A DNA stretch of 64,000 nt, from the NCBI RefSeq assembly GCF_001953875.1, contig NZ_MQUR01000001.1:173581-237580 (forward strand), given 5' to 3'. Positions 1 through 7,979 of the stretch are shown one piece after another. Position numbers and translations under genes: made by a program. Within the stretch, counting starts at the first letter, position 1. Each line of letters starts with the position of its first letter. The notes under the pieces are model-generated. The model saw nothing but the letters and a program-made list of their open reading frames with translations, ran no database searches and was not told the origin of the DNA. The DNA is from Streptomyces amritsarensis. GTDB taxonomy: Bacteria; Actinomycetota; Actinomycetes; Streptomycetales; Streptomycetaceae.

Positions 1-370
1 GCGCGGCGGCGGGCTTCTCGACGGGGGCCGCGGGGGCCTGCGCCGGTGCGGTGTCGGCGGCGGCCGTACGGGCCTTACTGGTGGCGCGGCGCTTCGGCTT
101 GGCCTCGGCGGTGTCCGCGGCGGCGGAGGCGGCGGCCTTGGGGGCACCGCTGCCCGCCTGCGCCTCCTTGATGACCTCGATCAGCTGGCTCTTGCGCATC
201 CGCGCGGTGCCCCTGATGCCGAGGCCCGACGCGACCTGCTGCAGCTCGGCGAGGACCATGCCGTCAAGGCCGGTGCCGGTGCGGCGGCGCTTGGGTGCGG
301 CGCCCGCGGCGGGGGCACTGGTGTCGACAGAGGTGTCGGCAGCGCCCATCAGATCGGTGGTGTCGCTCAC
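1..370 (-). CDS. rho: Transcription termination factor Rho, N-terminal part (runs off the left edge)
   Basis: Only the first ~123 codons are present. The start is GTG at 370-368, preceded on the minus strand by GGAAGGA, a plausible ribosome binding site. The product begins MSDTTDLMGAADTSVD. It then shows the Rho N-terminal helix-loop-helix (GLDGMVLAELQQVASGLGI, then KSQLIEVIKEAQ, about residues 30-60), followed by an Ala/Lys/Pro-rich insertion reading PKRRATSKARTAAADTAPAQ. Actinobacterial Rho proteins carry a long basic low-complexity insertion here, before the RNA-binding domain. Rho is the RNA-dependent hexameric helicase that terminates transcription; the RNA-binding and ATPase domains lie outside the window. 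Position directly downstream of hom-thrC-thrB is the usual streptomycete order. The identification rests on the N-terminal domain and synteny. Confidence 0.85.
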   Translation of the reverse strand, partial: MSDTTDLMGAADTSVDTSAPAAGAAPKRRRTGTGLDGMVLAELQQVASGLGIRGTARMRKSQLIEVIKEAQAGSGAPKAAASAAADTAEAKPKRRATSKARTAAADTAPAQAPAAPVEKPAAA

Positions 371-742
371 GAAGGGTCCTTCCCTGGAGCGGACGTCGGC
401 CTGTCTGGCTCGGCGACCGGTTGTGCTGTCCGACGACGGCCCTAGGTGTGGACCGTGCCGGGGCGGTGGTCCGCCGATACAGAGATACGGCGGAAAGAAA
501 CGTGCGTGGGTTCGGCGAGAAGCCCCCGAGCTGAAAGCGTGGGAAAATCACGCCGATTCCGGAGCGTGCTCGAAACTGCTGGAAGCGATCAAAGCAGTCG
601 GGGAGGCTCCCGGAAGAAATGTGGTCCCGGATGGGGACACTGAGCACCGAGCCATGGCGGCTTCCGATGCGCACTTGAGACTAACACTACCGGATCCAAT
701 AGATATTCCCCCTCTCAATCACCGGCAATCGCGCCCTTCCGC
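371..742 (-). other. rho leader and promoter region, no gene seen
   Basis: About 370 bp separate the rho start from the hairpins that follow thrB. No reading frame here has streptomycete third-position G/C bias. Much of it is less GC-rich than its surroundings (for example 690-720), which fits an untranslated leader and promoter for rho on the minus strand. Long rho leaders used for feedback regulation are known in several bacteria. I see no clear -35/-10 pair, so the promoter position is left open. Confidence 0.4.
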
Positions 743-802
743 GCGGGCGGCCTGCCCTGGCCGCCCGCCCCTGGCCGACTGGGCCTGCTCGAAGAGCAGG
801 CC
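743..802 (-). terminator. Two consecutive terminator hairpins after thrB
   Basis: Two perfect stem-loops follow thrB. The one nearer the gene has 9-bp arms (GGCCTGCTC at 782-790 and its complement at 794-802) with a 3-nt loop, and it touches the thrB stop codon. The second has 10-bp arms (743-752 and 759-768) with a 6-nt loop. Neither has a strong T-tract, as is usual in Streptomyces. They probably end the thr transcript before the rho leader. Confidence 0.7.
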
Positions 803-1728
803 TAGCCGCCCTGGGTGCCCAGCGGGAGGACGCTCGCGCCCGCGGCGTCGAGGGCGAGCCGGTTCGCGGCCCACCCTTCGCCCGCGAGCTGCGCGACCTT
901 GTCGGCCGCGTCGTTGTCGACCAGCGCCAGGACCGTGGGGCCCGCGCCGGAGATGACCGCGGGGATGCCGTCGGCCCGCAGTCGGTTGACGAGTGCCACG
1001 CTCTCGGGCATCGCCGGGGACCGGTACTCCTGGTGGAGCCGGTCTTCGGTGGCCGGCAGGAGCAGCTCGGGACGCCTGGTCAGGGCTTCCACGAGCAGGC
1101 CCGCGCGGCCCGCGTTGACGGCCGCGTCCACGTGCGGGACGGTACGCGGCAGCAGGCCGCGGGCCGTCTCCGTGAGGACCGGCCGGGAGGGTACGAAGAC
1201 CACCGGAACGATGGATTCGGCGGGCTCCATCCGGATCGCCCGGGCGCTGCCCCCGTCCATCCATGCCAGGGTGAACCCGCCGAGGAGGCAGGCGGCGACG
1301 TTGTCGGGGTGGCCCTCGATCTCGGTGGCGAGCTCCAGGAGCGCCGCATCGTCGAGCTTCGCCTCGCCGCCTATGGTGACGGCGCGGGCGGCGACGATGC
1401 CGGCGCAGATGGCGGCGGAGGAGGAGCCGAGGCCGCGGCCGTGCGGGATGCGGTTGGCGCAGACGACCTCAAGGCCGCGCGGCTGTCCGCCCAGCAGGTC
1501 GAAGGCGGTGCGCATGGAGCGTACGAGCAGGTGGCTCTCGTCCCGCGGGAGGGTGTCGGCGCCCTCGCCCGCGATGTCGATGTTCAGGCCGGAGTCGGCC
1601 ACCCGGACGACGACGTCGTCGTAGAGCCCCAGGGCCAGGCCCAGAGCGTCGAACCCGGGGCCGAGGTTGGCACTGCTGGCGGGGACGCGCACCCGTACGG
1701 CGGCGGCGCGGAACGCTGGACCGGCCAT
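802..1728 (-). CDS. thrB: Homoserine kinase
   Basis: The product (308 aa, the usual length) phosphorylates L-homoserine with ATP to O-phosphohomoserine, the substrate of threonine synthase. It is a GHMP-family kinase. The N-terminal segment VRVPASSANLGPGFDALG is the family's first motif, PHGRGLGSSSAA (about residues 90-101) is the glycine/serine-rich ATP-binding loop, and ISGAGPTVLAL near the C terminus is the third GHMP motif. The ATG at 1728 lies 12 nt after AAGGAG on the minus strand. It is downstream of hom and thrC, but a 338-bp gap with a large stem-loop separates it from thrC, so it may be transcribed partly on its own. Confidence 0.97.
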   Translation of the reverse strand: MAGPAFRAAAVRVRVPASSANLGPGFDALGLALGLYDDVVVRVADSGLNIDIAGEGADTLPRDESHLLVRSMRTAFDLLGGQPRGLEVVCANRIPHGRGLGSSSAAICAGIVAARAVTIGGEAKLDDAALLELATEIEGHPDNVAACLLGGFTLAWMDGGSARAIRMEPAESIVPVVFVPSRPVLTETARGLLPRTVPHVDAAVNAGRAGLLVEALTRRPELLLPATEDRLHQEYRSPAMPESVALVNRLRADGIPAVISGAGPTVLALVDNDAADKVAQLAGEGWAANRLALDAAGASVLPLGTQGG

Positions 1729-1987
1729 CGTCCGATGACACTCCTTGTGACTGTGCGAGAACTTCGCTCTTCGCTGGCTCGCTGTGAATGTACTGGAGAA
1801 CCCACGACACCCGAAGGCCCTCGGGGCAGCACCGCAGTCATATGCGCGGTGGCGGATGTAAGTACAGCGTATCGAAGGAAGGTTCTCCCGCGACATAGGG
1901 CGCACAGGAGGCGCACGATGCGTGTCGCGGGGTTCGACCGGGTTGGACCCGCTTCGGCCGCACTTTTGTCGTCGTACGAGGCGAGTT

Positions 1988-2050
1988 GCCGGGTTCCGGA
2001 GGGCCCCGGGAGTGCCGTCAGGGCACTCGGGGAACCTCCGGAAACCCGGC
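1988..2050 (-). terminator. Large stem-loop between thrC and thrB
   Basis: Arms at 1988-2002 and 2035-2050 are complementary except for one bulged base. An inner stem (AGTGCC at 2011-2016 with GGCACT at 2022-2027) extends the structure. It lies about 16 bp after the thrC stop inside a 338-bp gap that holds no gene. It probably terminates or attenuates the hom-thrC message before thrB. The rest of the gap (1729-1987) is fairly AT-rich and may contain a thrB promoter, which I cannot pin down. Confidence 0.6.
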
Positions 2051-2066
2051 TCGCACGATCGCTCGG

Positions 2067-3137
2067 TCAGACCAGGCCGAGGCGCACCGCGGCGGCTTCG
2101 GCGTCCACCGGAACGGTGACCGGCTGCGGAGCGCCGGCGACCGCCCAGTCGGGGTCCTTGAGGCCGTTGCCCGTGACGGTGCACACGATCTTCTGCCCCG
2201 GATCCACCAGGCCCAGCTCGGCGGCCTTGAGCAGACCGGCCACGGACGCGGCCGAGGCGGGCTCGACGAAGACGCCCTCCTGAGCGGCCAACAGCCGGTA
2301 GGCGGCGAGGATCTGGCGGTCCGTCACCTCGTCGATGAAGCCGCCCGACTCGTCCCGCGCGGCCAGCGCCTGTTCCCAGGAGGCCGGGTTGCCGATGCGG
2401 ATCGCGGTGGCGACGGTGTGCGGCTCCTTGACGACCTCGCCGCGCACGATGGGCGCGGAACCGGAGGCCTGGAAACCCCACACGCGGGGCGTACGGGAGG
2501 CCAGGCCGTCGGCCTTGTACTCCTTGAACCCCTTCCAGTACGCGGTGATGTTGCCCGCGTTGCCCACCGGCAGCACGTGCACGTCCGGGGCGTCGCCGAG
2601 CGCGTCGACGATCTCGAACGCGGCCGTCTTCTGGCCCTCGATCCGCACCGGGTTGACGGAATTGACCAGCGCCACCGGGTAGTTGTCGGACAGTGCGCGG
2701 GCGAGGTCCAGGCAGTCGTCGAAGTTGCCGTCCACCTGGAGGATCTTGGCGCCGTGCACGAGGGCCTGGCCCATCTTGCCCAGCGCGATCTTGCCGCGGG
2801 GCACCAGCACCGCGGAGACCATTCCGGCGCGCACCGCGTAGGCGGCGGCGGACGCCGAAGTGTTGCCGGTGGAGGCGCAGATGACGGCCTTCGCGCCCTC
2901 CTCCTTGGCCTTGGTGATCGCCATGGTCATGCCGCGGTCCTTGAAGGACCCGGTGGGGTTCGCCCCTTCGACCTTCAGGTGCACCTCGCAGCCGGTGCGC
3001 TCGGACAGCACCTGTGCGGGGACGAGGGGAGTGCCACCCTCGCGGAGCGTGACCACCGGAGTCGTGTCCGTCACCGGCAGGCGGTCCCGGTACTCCTCGA
3101 TGATCCCGCGCCACTGGTGGGTGCGATTGCTGCTCAT
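2067..3137 (-). CDS. thrC: Threonine synthase
   Basis: The product (356 aa) is a PLP enzyme that converts O-phosphohomoserine to threonine and phosphate, the last step of the pathway. The PLP lysine is K66 in [10 protein letters not shown], preceded by the EGGTPL substrate-binding motif. The glycine-rich phosphate-binding loop reads [12 protein letters not shown]. At about 350 aa it is the short (class II, Bacillus/actinobacterial) form rather than the ~430-aa enterobacterial form. ATG at 3137 begins 6 bp after the hom stop codon, so the two are almost certainly co-transcribed and translationally linked. Confidence 0.97.
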   Translation of the reverse strand: MSSNRTHQWRGIIEEYRDRLPVTDTTPVVTLREGGTPLVPAQVLSERTGCEVHLKVEGANPTGSFKDRGMTMAITKAKEEGAKAVICASTGNTSASAAAYAVRAGMVSAVLVPRGKIALGKMGQALVHGAKILQVDGNFDDCLDLARALSDNYPVALVNSVNPVRIEGQKTAAFEIVDALGDAPDVHVLPVGNAGNITAYWKGFKEYKADGLASRTPRVWGFQASGSAPIVRGEVVKEPHTVATAIRIGNPASWEQALAARDESGGFIDEVTDRQILAAYRLLAAQEGVFVEPASAASVAGLLKAAELGLVDPGQKIVCTVTGNGLKDPDWAVAGAPQPVTVPVDAEAAAVRLGLV

Positions 3138-3143
3138 GGGTCC

Positions 3144-4448
3144 TTACTCCCCTTCAACACGCATGATGCTGGCGACACCGCGGACGGTGTCCAGCTTCCG
3201 CAGCGCCTCGACGGTCCCGGAGAGGGCGGCGTCGGCGGCGCGGTGGGTGACGACGACGAGGGAGGCCTCCTTGCCGACCCCGTCTGGACGACCCTGCTGC
3301 CGGACGGTGTCGATGGACACACCGTGCTCCGCGAACGTCGTCGCCACCTGGGCGAGGACGCCCGGCTTGTCGGCCACATCGAGGCTGATGTGGTAGCGGG
3401 TGACGACATCGCCCATGGGGCTGACCGGCAGCTGGGTGTACGCCGACTCGCCGGGCCCCGTTGCCTCGGCGAGCTTGTTGCGGGCGACGGCGACGAGGTC
3501 GCCGAGGACCGCGGACGCGGTCGGGGCGCCGCCCGCACCGGGCCCGTAGAACATCAGCCGCCCGGCGGCGTCCGCCTCGACGAAGACGGCGTTGTACGCC
3601 TCGCGCACGGAGGCGAGCGGGTGGCTGAGCGGGATCATCGCCGGGTGGACGCGGGCGGTGACGGACTCGCCGTCCGCGGCGCGCTCGAGGATGGCGAGGA
3701 GCTTGATGGTGCAGCCCATCCGCTTGGCGGAGGCGAAGTCGGCGGCGCTGACCTCGGTCATGCCCTCGCGGTAGACGTCGTCCAGGCGGACGCGGGTGTG
3801 GAAGGCGATGCCGGCCAGGATCGCGGCCTTGGCGGCGGCGTCGTAGCCCTCGACGTCGGCGGTCGGGTCGGCTTCGGCGTACCCGAGGGCGGTGGCCTCG
3901 TCGAGCGCCTCCTGGTAGCCGGCGCCGGTCGAGTCCATCTTGTCGAGGATGAAGTTCGTCGTGCCGTTGACGATGCCCATCACGCGGTTGATCTTGTCGC
4001 CGGCGAGGGACTCGCGCAGCGGGCGGATCAGCGGGATGGCGCCGGCGACGGCGGCCTCGTAGTAGAGGTCGAGCCCGGCCTGCTCGGCGGCGGCGTGCAG
4101 CGCGGCGCCGTCCTGGGCGAGGAGCGCCTTGTTCGCGGAGACCACCGAGATGCCGTGCTCGAAGGCGGTGGTGATCAGGGTGCGGGCCGGCTCGATGCCG
4201 CCGATGACCTCGATGGCGATGTCGATGTCACCGCGTTTGAGGAGGGCGGTCGCGTCGGTGGTGATCAGCGCAGGATCGATGCCCTCACGCACCTTGGAGG
4301 GGCGGCGCACGGCCACGCCGGCGAGCTCGACGGGCGCGCCGATCCTCTGCGTGAGGTCGTCGGCGTGCGTCGTCATGATGCGAGCCACCTCTGAGCCGAC
4401 CACTCCACAGCCCAGCAGCGCCACCTTCAGCGGACGCGTACGCATCAT
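3144..4448 (-). CDS. hom: Homoserine dehydrogenase with C-terminal ACT domain
   Basis: The product (434 aa) reduces aspartate semialdehyde to homoserine with NAD(P)H, the branch point leading away from lysine. The N terminus carries the Rossmann dinucleotide motif ALLGCGVVGSEVA. The central part has the conserved GIVNGTTNFIL and GYAEADPTADVEG segments. The last ~85 residues form an ACT domain (YHISLDVADKPGVLAQVATT), the usual site of threonine feedback inhibition in Gram-positive enzymes. Two adjacent ATG codons (4448 and 4445) are possible starts; a longer in-frame extension upstream lacks conservation-like sequence. First gene of hom-thrC(-thrB), with lysA just upstream on the same strand. 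Confidence 0.96.
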   Translation of the reverse strand: MMRTRPLKVALLGCGVVGSEVARIMTTHADDLTQRIGAPVELAGVAVRRPSKVREGIDPALITTDATALLKRGDIDIAIEVIGGIEPARTLITTAFEHGISVVSANKALLAQDGAALHAAAEQAGLDLYYEAAVAGAIPLIRPLRESLAGDKINRVMGIVNGTTNFILDKMDSTGAGYQEALDEATALGYAEADPTADVEGYDAAAKAAILAGIAFHTRVRLDDVYREGMTEVSAADFASAKRMGCTIKLLAILERAADGESVTARVHPAMIPLSHPLASVREAYNAVFVEADAAGRLMFYGPGAGGAPTASAVLGDLVAVARNKLAEATGPGESAYTQLPVSPMGDVVTRYHISLDVADKPGVLAQVATTFAEHGVSIDTVRQQGRPDGVGKEASLVVVTHRAADAALSGTVEALRKLDTVRGVASIMRVEGE

Positions 4449-4479
4449 TCGACCTACGCCTTTCGATCTTCCCTCATTA

Positions 4480-4504
4480 CCCCGCGCGCGGTTTGCGCGC
4501 GGGG
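4480..4504 (-). terminator. Hairpin between lysA and hom
   Basis: Perfect 10-bp stem CCCCGCGCGC (4480-4489) / GCGCGCGGGG (4495-4504) with a 5-nt loop. It sits between the lysA stop and the hom start on the minus strand, so it can terminate lysA transcription. It is close enough to hom (about 30 bp) that it could also act as an attenuator-like structure in a hom leader. Confidence 0.55.
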
Positions 4505-4520
4505 TCTGAACCAGTCTCAC

Positions 4521-4555
4521 CCAATGGACAGCACTTTCCATCCTCGGTCCATTGG
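4521..4555 (-). promoter_or_regulatory. Perfect inverted repeat upstream of hom (candidate operator)
   Basis: CCAATGGAC (4521-4529) and its exact complement GTCCATTGG (4547-4555) are separated by 17 bp. The element lies 18 bp after the lysA stop and about 70 bp before the hom start. Nine-base arms containing ATTGG are unlike the surrounding GC-rich sequence, and centre-to-centre spacing of about 26 bp could suit a regulator binding two turns apart. The cognate protein is unknown. It could alternatively form an RNA stem-loop at the end of lysA. Confidence 0.45.
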
Positions 4556-4572
4556 CTGAGACACCTATTTCA

Positions 4573-5964
4573 TTATCCGACGTCGAGCCGCAGGAGATCT
4601 TCCTCCGTCTCGCGGCGAACGATCACTCGCGCCTGTCCGTCACGCACGGCGACGACGGGCGGGCGGAGCGCGTGGTTGTAGTTGCTGGCCATGGAGCGGC
4701 AGTACGCGCCGGTCGCGGGCACGGCGAGGAGGTCGCCGGGCGCCAGGTCGGCGGGCAGGAACGCGTCCTTCACGACGATGTCCCCGCTCTCGCAGTGCTT
4801 GCCGACGACGCGCACGAGCATCGGCTCGGCGTCGGAGGTACGGGAGACGAGCGCGATGGAGTATTCGGCGTCGTAGAGGGCCGTACGGATGTTGTCGGAC
4901 ATCCCGCCGTCGACGCTGACGTACGTACGGAGCCCTTCGAGCGGCTTGATCGTCCCCACCTCGTACAGCGTGAAGGCGGTCGGGCCGACGATGGCGCGGC
5001 CGGGCTCGACGGAGATCCGGGGGGCGCGCAGACCGGCGCTCTCGCATTCGCGGGCCACGATCTCGGTGAGCGCCTTGGCGATCTCGTGCGGCTCGCGGGG
5101 GTCGTCGTTCGAGGTGTAGGCGATGCCGAGGCCGCCGCCGAGGTCGATCTCGGGCAGTTCGACGCCGTGCTCGTCGCGGACGGCGGCGAGCAGCCGCACG
5201 ACGCGCTTGGCGGAGACCTCGAAGCCGGCCATGTCGAAGATCTGCGAGCCGATGTGGGAGTGGACGCCCAGCAGCTCCAGCGAGTCGTGCCCGAGGGCGC
5301 GGCGCACGGCCTCGGCGGCGGACCCGTCGGCCACGGCGATGCCGAACTTCTGGTCCTCGTGGGCGGTGGCGATGAACTCGTGCGTGTGCGCCTCGACGCC
5401 GACGGTCACGCGGATCTGCACGGGCTGGCGGACGCCGAGCTCGCGGGCGACGTGCGCGACGCGGGCGATCTCCTGGAAGGAGTCGAGGACGATCCGTCCG
5501 ACACCGGCACCGACGGCCCGGCGGATCTCGTCCTCGGACTTGTTGTTGCCGTGGAAGGCGATCCGGTCGGCGGGCATCCCGGCGGCGAGGGCGGTCGACA
5601 GCTCTCCGCCGGAGCACACGTCGACGTTGAGGCCCTCCTCCTTCAGCCACTTCACGACGGCCTTGGACAGGAACGCCTTCCCGGCGTAGAAGACATCGGC
5701 GTCCTTGCCGAACGCGGTCGCCCAGGCCCGGCAGCGGGCCCGGAAGTCGTCCTCGTCGAGGAAGTACGCGGGCGTCCCGAACTCCTCGGCGAGCCTGGTG
5801 ACTTCGATGCCGCCGACGGAGACGACGCCGTCGCCCTCGCGCCGTACGGTGCGGGCCCAGACCTTCTCGTCGAGCGCGTTCAGGTCGGCGGGCGGCGGGG
5901 AGTAGTGCCCTTCGGGCAGGACGTCGGCGTGGCGGGGCCCGGCGGGGTGCGCGGAACGGCTCAT
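4573..5964 (-). CDS. lysA: Diaminopimelate decarboxylase
   Basis: The product (463 aa) decarboxylates meso-diaminopimelate to L-lysine, the last step of lysine synthesis. It is an alanine-racemase-fold (fold III) PLP enzyme. The PLP lysine is K96 in VFYAGKAFLSK, HSHIGSQI is the conserved barrel motif, EPGRAIVGP is the phosphate-binding region, and GKHCESGD supplies the cysteine and acidic residue contributed to the neighbouring active site. The ATG at 5964 follows GAAGAGAG. It starts 19 bp after the ArgS-like gene, so the two probably form one operon. Confidence 0.97.
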   Translation of the reverse strand: MSRSAHPAGPRHADVLPEGHYSPPPADLNALDEKVWARTVRREGDGVVSVGGIEVTRLAEEFGTPAYFLDEDDFRARCRAWATAFGKDADVFYAGKAFLSKAVVKWLKEEGLNVDVCSGGELSTALAAGMPADRIAFHGNNKSEDEIRRAVGAGVGRIVLDSFQEIARVAHVARELGVRQPVQIRVTVGVEAHTHEFIATAHEDQKFGIAVADGSAAEAVRRALGHDSLELLGVHSHIGSQIFDMAGFEVSAKRVVRLLAAVRDEHGVELPEIDLGGGLGIAYTSNDDPREPHEIAKALTEIVARECESAGLRAPRISVEPGRAIVGPTAFTLYEVGTIKPLEGLRTYVSVDGGMSDNIRTALYDAEYSIALVSRTSDAEPMLVRVVGKHCESGDIVVKDAFLPADLAPGDLLAVPATGAYCRSMASNYNHALRPPVVAVRDGQARVIVRRETEEDLLRLDVG

Positions 5965-5983
5965 CGGTTTCTCTCTTCGCGGG

Positions 5984-7015
5984 TCATAGGCGTTCGGGTG
6001 CGTCCATGCCGAGCAGGGCCAGGCCGCCGGCCAGCACCGTCCCGGCGGCTTCGGCGAGTGCCAGCCGGGCGCGGTGGGCGGCCGAGGGTTTCTCGTCCCC
6101 CTGGGGCAGTACGCGGTACTGGAAGTCGAGCAGCGCGTCGGCCAGCTCGACGAGGTGCCGGGTGAGCCGCTCGGGCGCGCGGTGGTGGGCGGCGGCCTCG
6201 AGGACGAGGGGGTGGTCGGCGAGGAGGCGCAGCAGGGCGGCGGCGTCGTCGACCTCGCCCGCCTCCGGGCGGAAGCCCAGCTGCTCGGCGTTGCGTACGA
6301 GGGCCCGGCTGCGCGCGTGGGCGTAGCGCACCCGGAAGAACTCGCCGGCCTCGCTCTGCACGAGCAGTTGCTCGTCGGAGAAGGAAGGGGTCTCCCGGGC
6401 GGGCGTGGCGAGCATCGCCCAGGAGGCGGCGTCGGCCCCGTAGCGGGCGACGACGTCGCCGTCGCGCCGGGCGACGGGGGCGACGGGGGCGACGGGGAGG
6501 TCGGGCAGGTGCTCGGGCGCGGTGGTGGCGCCCTGGACGTACAGGAGCCGCTGAACGCTCCGGCGGACGACGCGCTCGCGCAGCCCGAGCCCGCTCGCGT
6601 CGGCGGGGGCGGCGGGGCCGGCGTGGGCGTCGGCGGGGACGGCGTGGGCGGCGGCGGGGACGGCGTGGGCGGCTCGGCCGCGGACATCCCGGCTGATCGC
6701 GTCGGCCACGAGGGCGCGCGCGGAGGGGGCGGGCAGCACGAAGTTGAGGAACCCTGCTCCGGTGACCTCGACCTGCTCGATGCCCGGCTCGGCGCCGAGC
6801 CGGCGGGCCAGTACGTCGGCCACGTCACGGGGCGGGCGTCCGGCGGCCTTGGCGACCTGGAAGGCGACGGGGGTGGCGTAGTCCCCCACCCCGCCGGGCC
6901 GGGTCCGCTCGACGACGACCCGCTCGGGCACGGCCGCACCGGCGGCCAGCTCCCCGTCCGCGACGGCGCAGCGCACGGCGCGTACGACGCAACGGGAGAG
7001 GTCTGCGGGGGTCAC
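5984..7015 (-). CDS. nrtL: ArgS-related anticodon-binding protein without a catalytic core (NrtL type)
   Basis: The product (343 aa) has the two outer parts of arginyl-tRNA synthetase and lacks the middle. Residues ~1-110 resemble the ArgS N-terminal additional domain (GGVGDYATPVAFQVAKAAG, then a VEVTGAGFLNFVL-like end). The C-terminal ~170 residues resemble the DALR anticodon-binding domain (VRYAHARSRALVRNAEQLG, ending VLAGGLALLGMDAPERL). The Rossmann ATP-binding core with HIGH and KMSKS signatures is absent, replaced by a short Ala/Pro/Val-rich stretch (~residues 115-160). It cannot charge tRNA by itself. It sits just upstream of lysA, where other actinobacteria such as Corynebacterium have a real argS gene, so it looks like a derived or decayed argS. 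Function unknown. Confidence 0.8.
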   Translation of the reverse strand: MTPADLSRCVVRAVRCAVADGELAAGAAVPERVVVERTRPGGVGDYATPVAFQVAKAAGRPPRDVADVLARRLGAEPGIEQVEVTGAGFLNFVLPAPSARALVADAISRDVRGRAAHAVPAAAHAVPADAHAGPAAPADASGLGLRERVVRRSVQRLLYVQGATTAPEHLPDLPVAPVAPVARRDGDVVARYGADAASWAMLATPARETPSFSDEQLLVQSEAGEFFRVRYAHARSRALVRNAEQLGFRPEAGEVDDAAALLRLLADHPLVLEAAAHHRAPERLTRHLVELADALLDFQYRVLPQGDEKPSAAHRARLALAEAAGTVLAGGLALLGMDAPERL

Positions 7016-7092
7016 GGGACCAGCCTAGGGGAGACGCCCGGTCATCCCGCGAAGGGTTTCGCCATGTGAACAGCGGACCCGTCCCGGCCCGC

Positions 7093-7518
7093 TCAGCCCC
7101 GGCCCCGCCCGGCGGGAGCGCCCTTCCTCCCGTCGCGCCGGTCCTTGCGCTCGACGAGCCGGCGCACGACGCGTACGAGCTCGGTGGGCTCGAAGGGCTT
7201 GGCGAGGAAGGCGTCGACCCCGGCCGCGATCCCGGCCTCGACCTCCTGCTGCGAACAGGCGCTGACGATGGCGACGGGCACGTCGCGGGTCCGCGGATCG
7301 GCCCGCAGCTGCGCGGCGGTCCCGACCCCGTCCAGCCGCGGCATGACCACATCAAGGGTGATCACGTCGGGGCGCACCCGGTGCACCATGTCCAGAGCCT
7401 CGGCACCATCGTTCGCGGTCACGACCTCGAAGCCCTCCAGCTCGAGATTGACCTTGATCAGCTGCCGGATGACCTTGTTGTCGTCGACAACGAGGACGCG
7501 GCCCGAGACGCCTGACAC
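7093..7518 (-). CDS. Single-domain response regulator (CheY-like)
   Basis: The product (141 aa) is a receiver domain only. The acidic pair is D12-D13, the phospho-acceptor is D56 in VITLDVVMPRLDG, the conserved serine follows in VAIVSACS, and the lysine is in FLAKPFEPTEL. A short basic tail (RKDRRDGRKGAPAGRGRG) replaces any DNA-binding output domain, so it must act by protein contact. GTG at 7518 is chosen because the conserved VLVVDDN strand follows within seven residues; the longer upstream frame has no conserved sequence. No kinase gene lies next to it, so it is an orphan. It precedes the argS-like/lysA genes on the same strand. Confidence 0.85.
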   Translation of the reverse strand: MSGVSGRVLVVDDNKVIRQLIKVNLELEGFEVVTANDGAEALDMVHRVRPDVITLDVVMPRLDGVGTAAQLRADPRTRDVPVAIVSACSQQEVEAGIAAGVDAFLAKPFEPTELVRVVRRLVERKDRRDGRKGAPAGRGRG

Positions 7519-7672
7519 AACTCGAGAGTAGGTCCGCCCGGGCCCCCGCGTCCGGGTTTTTGCCACTTCCACCCCGTGCGGGCGACCCACTCCCCCGTCC
7601 CCCGCAAAACGGTTCCTGATCACCCCGCGGAAGCTGGTAGTGTTCAACCCGTCGCCGCACCACAAGCGACAC

Positions 7673-7744
7673 GCCCCCGTAGCTCAGGGGATAGAGCAAC
7701 GGCCTCCGGAGCCGTGTGCGCAGGTTCGAATCCTGCCGGGGGCA
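7673..7744 (+). tRNA. tRNA-Arg (anticodon CCG)
   Basis: A complete cloverleaf can be folded: acceptor GCCCCCG/CGGGGGC, D-arm with GCTC/GAGC, anticodon stem ACGGC/GCCGT around the loop CTCCGGA (anticodon CCG), T-arm GCAGG-TTCGAAT-CCTGC, and discriminator A. CCA is not encoded. Its 3' half (from the anticodon stem onward) is duplicated 5.45 kb downstream, so it is the attachment site of an integrated element. The copy here keeps the intact gene. Confidence 0.97.
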
Positions 7745-7745
7745 C
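7703..7745 (+). repeat. attL: 43-bp direct repeat inside tRNA-Arg
   Basis: This is identical base for base to 13156-13198. It begins in the anticodon stem and ends one base past the discriminator; identity stops abruptly on both sides. This is the normal attachment-site core of tyrosine integrases that use tRNA genes. Confidence 0.9.
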
Positions 7746-7799
7746 AGAAGCCAGGCCAGCGTGATCAAACCGCTGACCAGCACATGTGCCAGCAGAAGA

Positions 7800-7833
7800 G
7801 GGCGGGAGTCAGTCTCACTGACTCCCGCCCTTT
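7800..7833 (+). terminator. Terminator after tRNA-Arg
   Basis: Perfect 14-bp stem (7800-7813 and 7817-7830) with a CTC loop, followed by TTT. It lies 56 bp after the tRNA and inside the element. It replaces the original tRNA terminator, which was displaced to 13216-13255. Confidence 0.85.
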
Positions 7834-7948
7834 CTCGTTGTCTCTCACTGTTCACGACACACCTCCGACACACGAAGCCCAGGGGACCGACAACCCGACT
7901 AAGCCGCCTTGACCTGCCAGCCGGAGCCAGCGAGACTGGCGTATGACA

Positions 7949-7961
7949 CCTGTACTACAGG
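7949..7961 (+). promoter_or_regulatory. Palindrome upstream of the antitoxin gene (candidate autoregulatory operator)
   Basis: CCTGTA-C-TACAGG is a perfect 6-bp inverted repeat, 18 bp before the antitoxin ATG and just upstream of its strong GGAGGAACG ribosome binding site. Ribbon-helix-helix type antitoxins usually repress their own operon through short palindromes at this place. Function here is inferred. Confidence 0.45.
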
Positions 7962-7979
7962 CTGGAGAGAGGAGGAACG

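Noticed and set aside
264..674. Minus-strand frame of 136 codons in the rho leader, overlapping rho
   Set aside because: No codon bias or conserved sequence; it runs out of frame into rho and is better explained as leader RNA.
1033..4394. Long plus-strand frames opposite thrB, thrC and hom
   Set aside because: They are antisense shadows of three well-identified biosynthetic genes.
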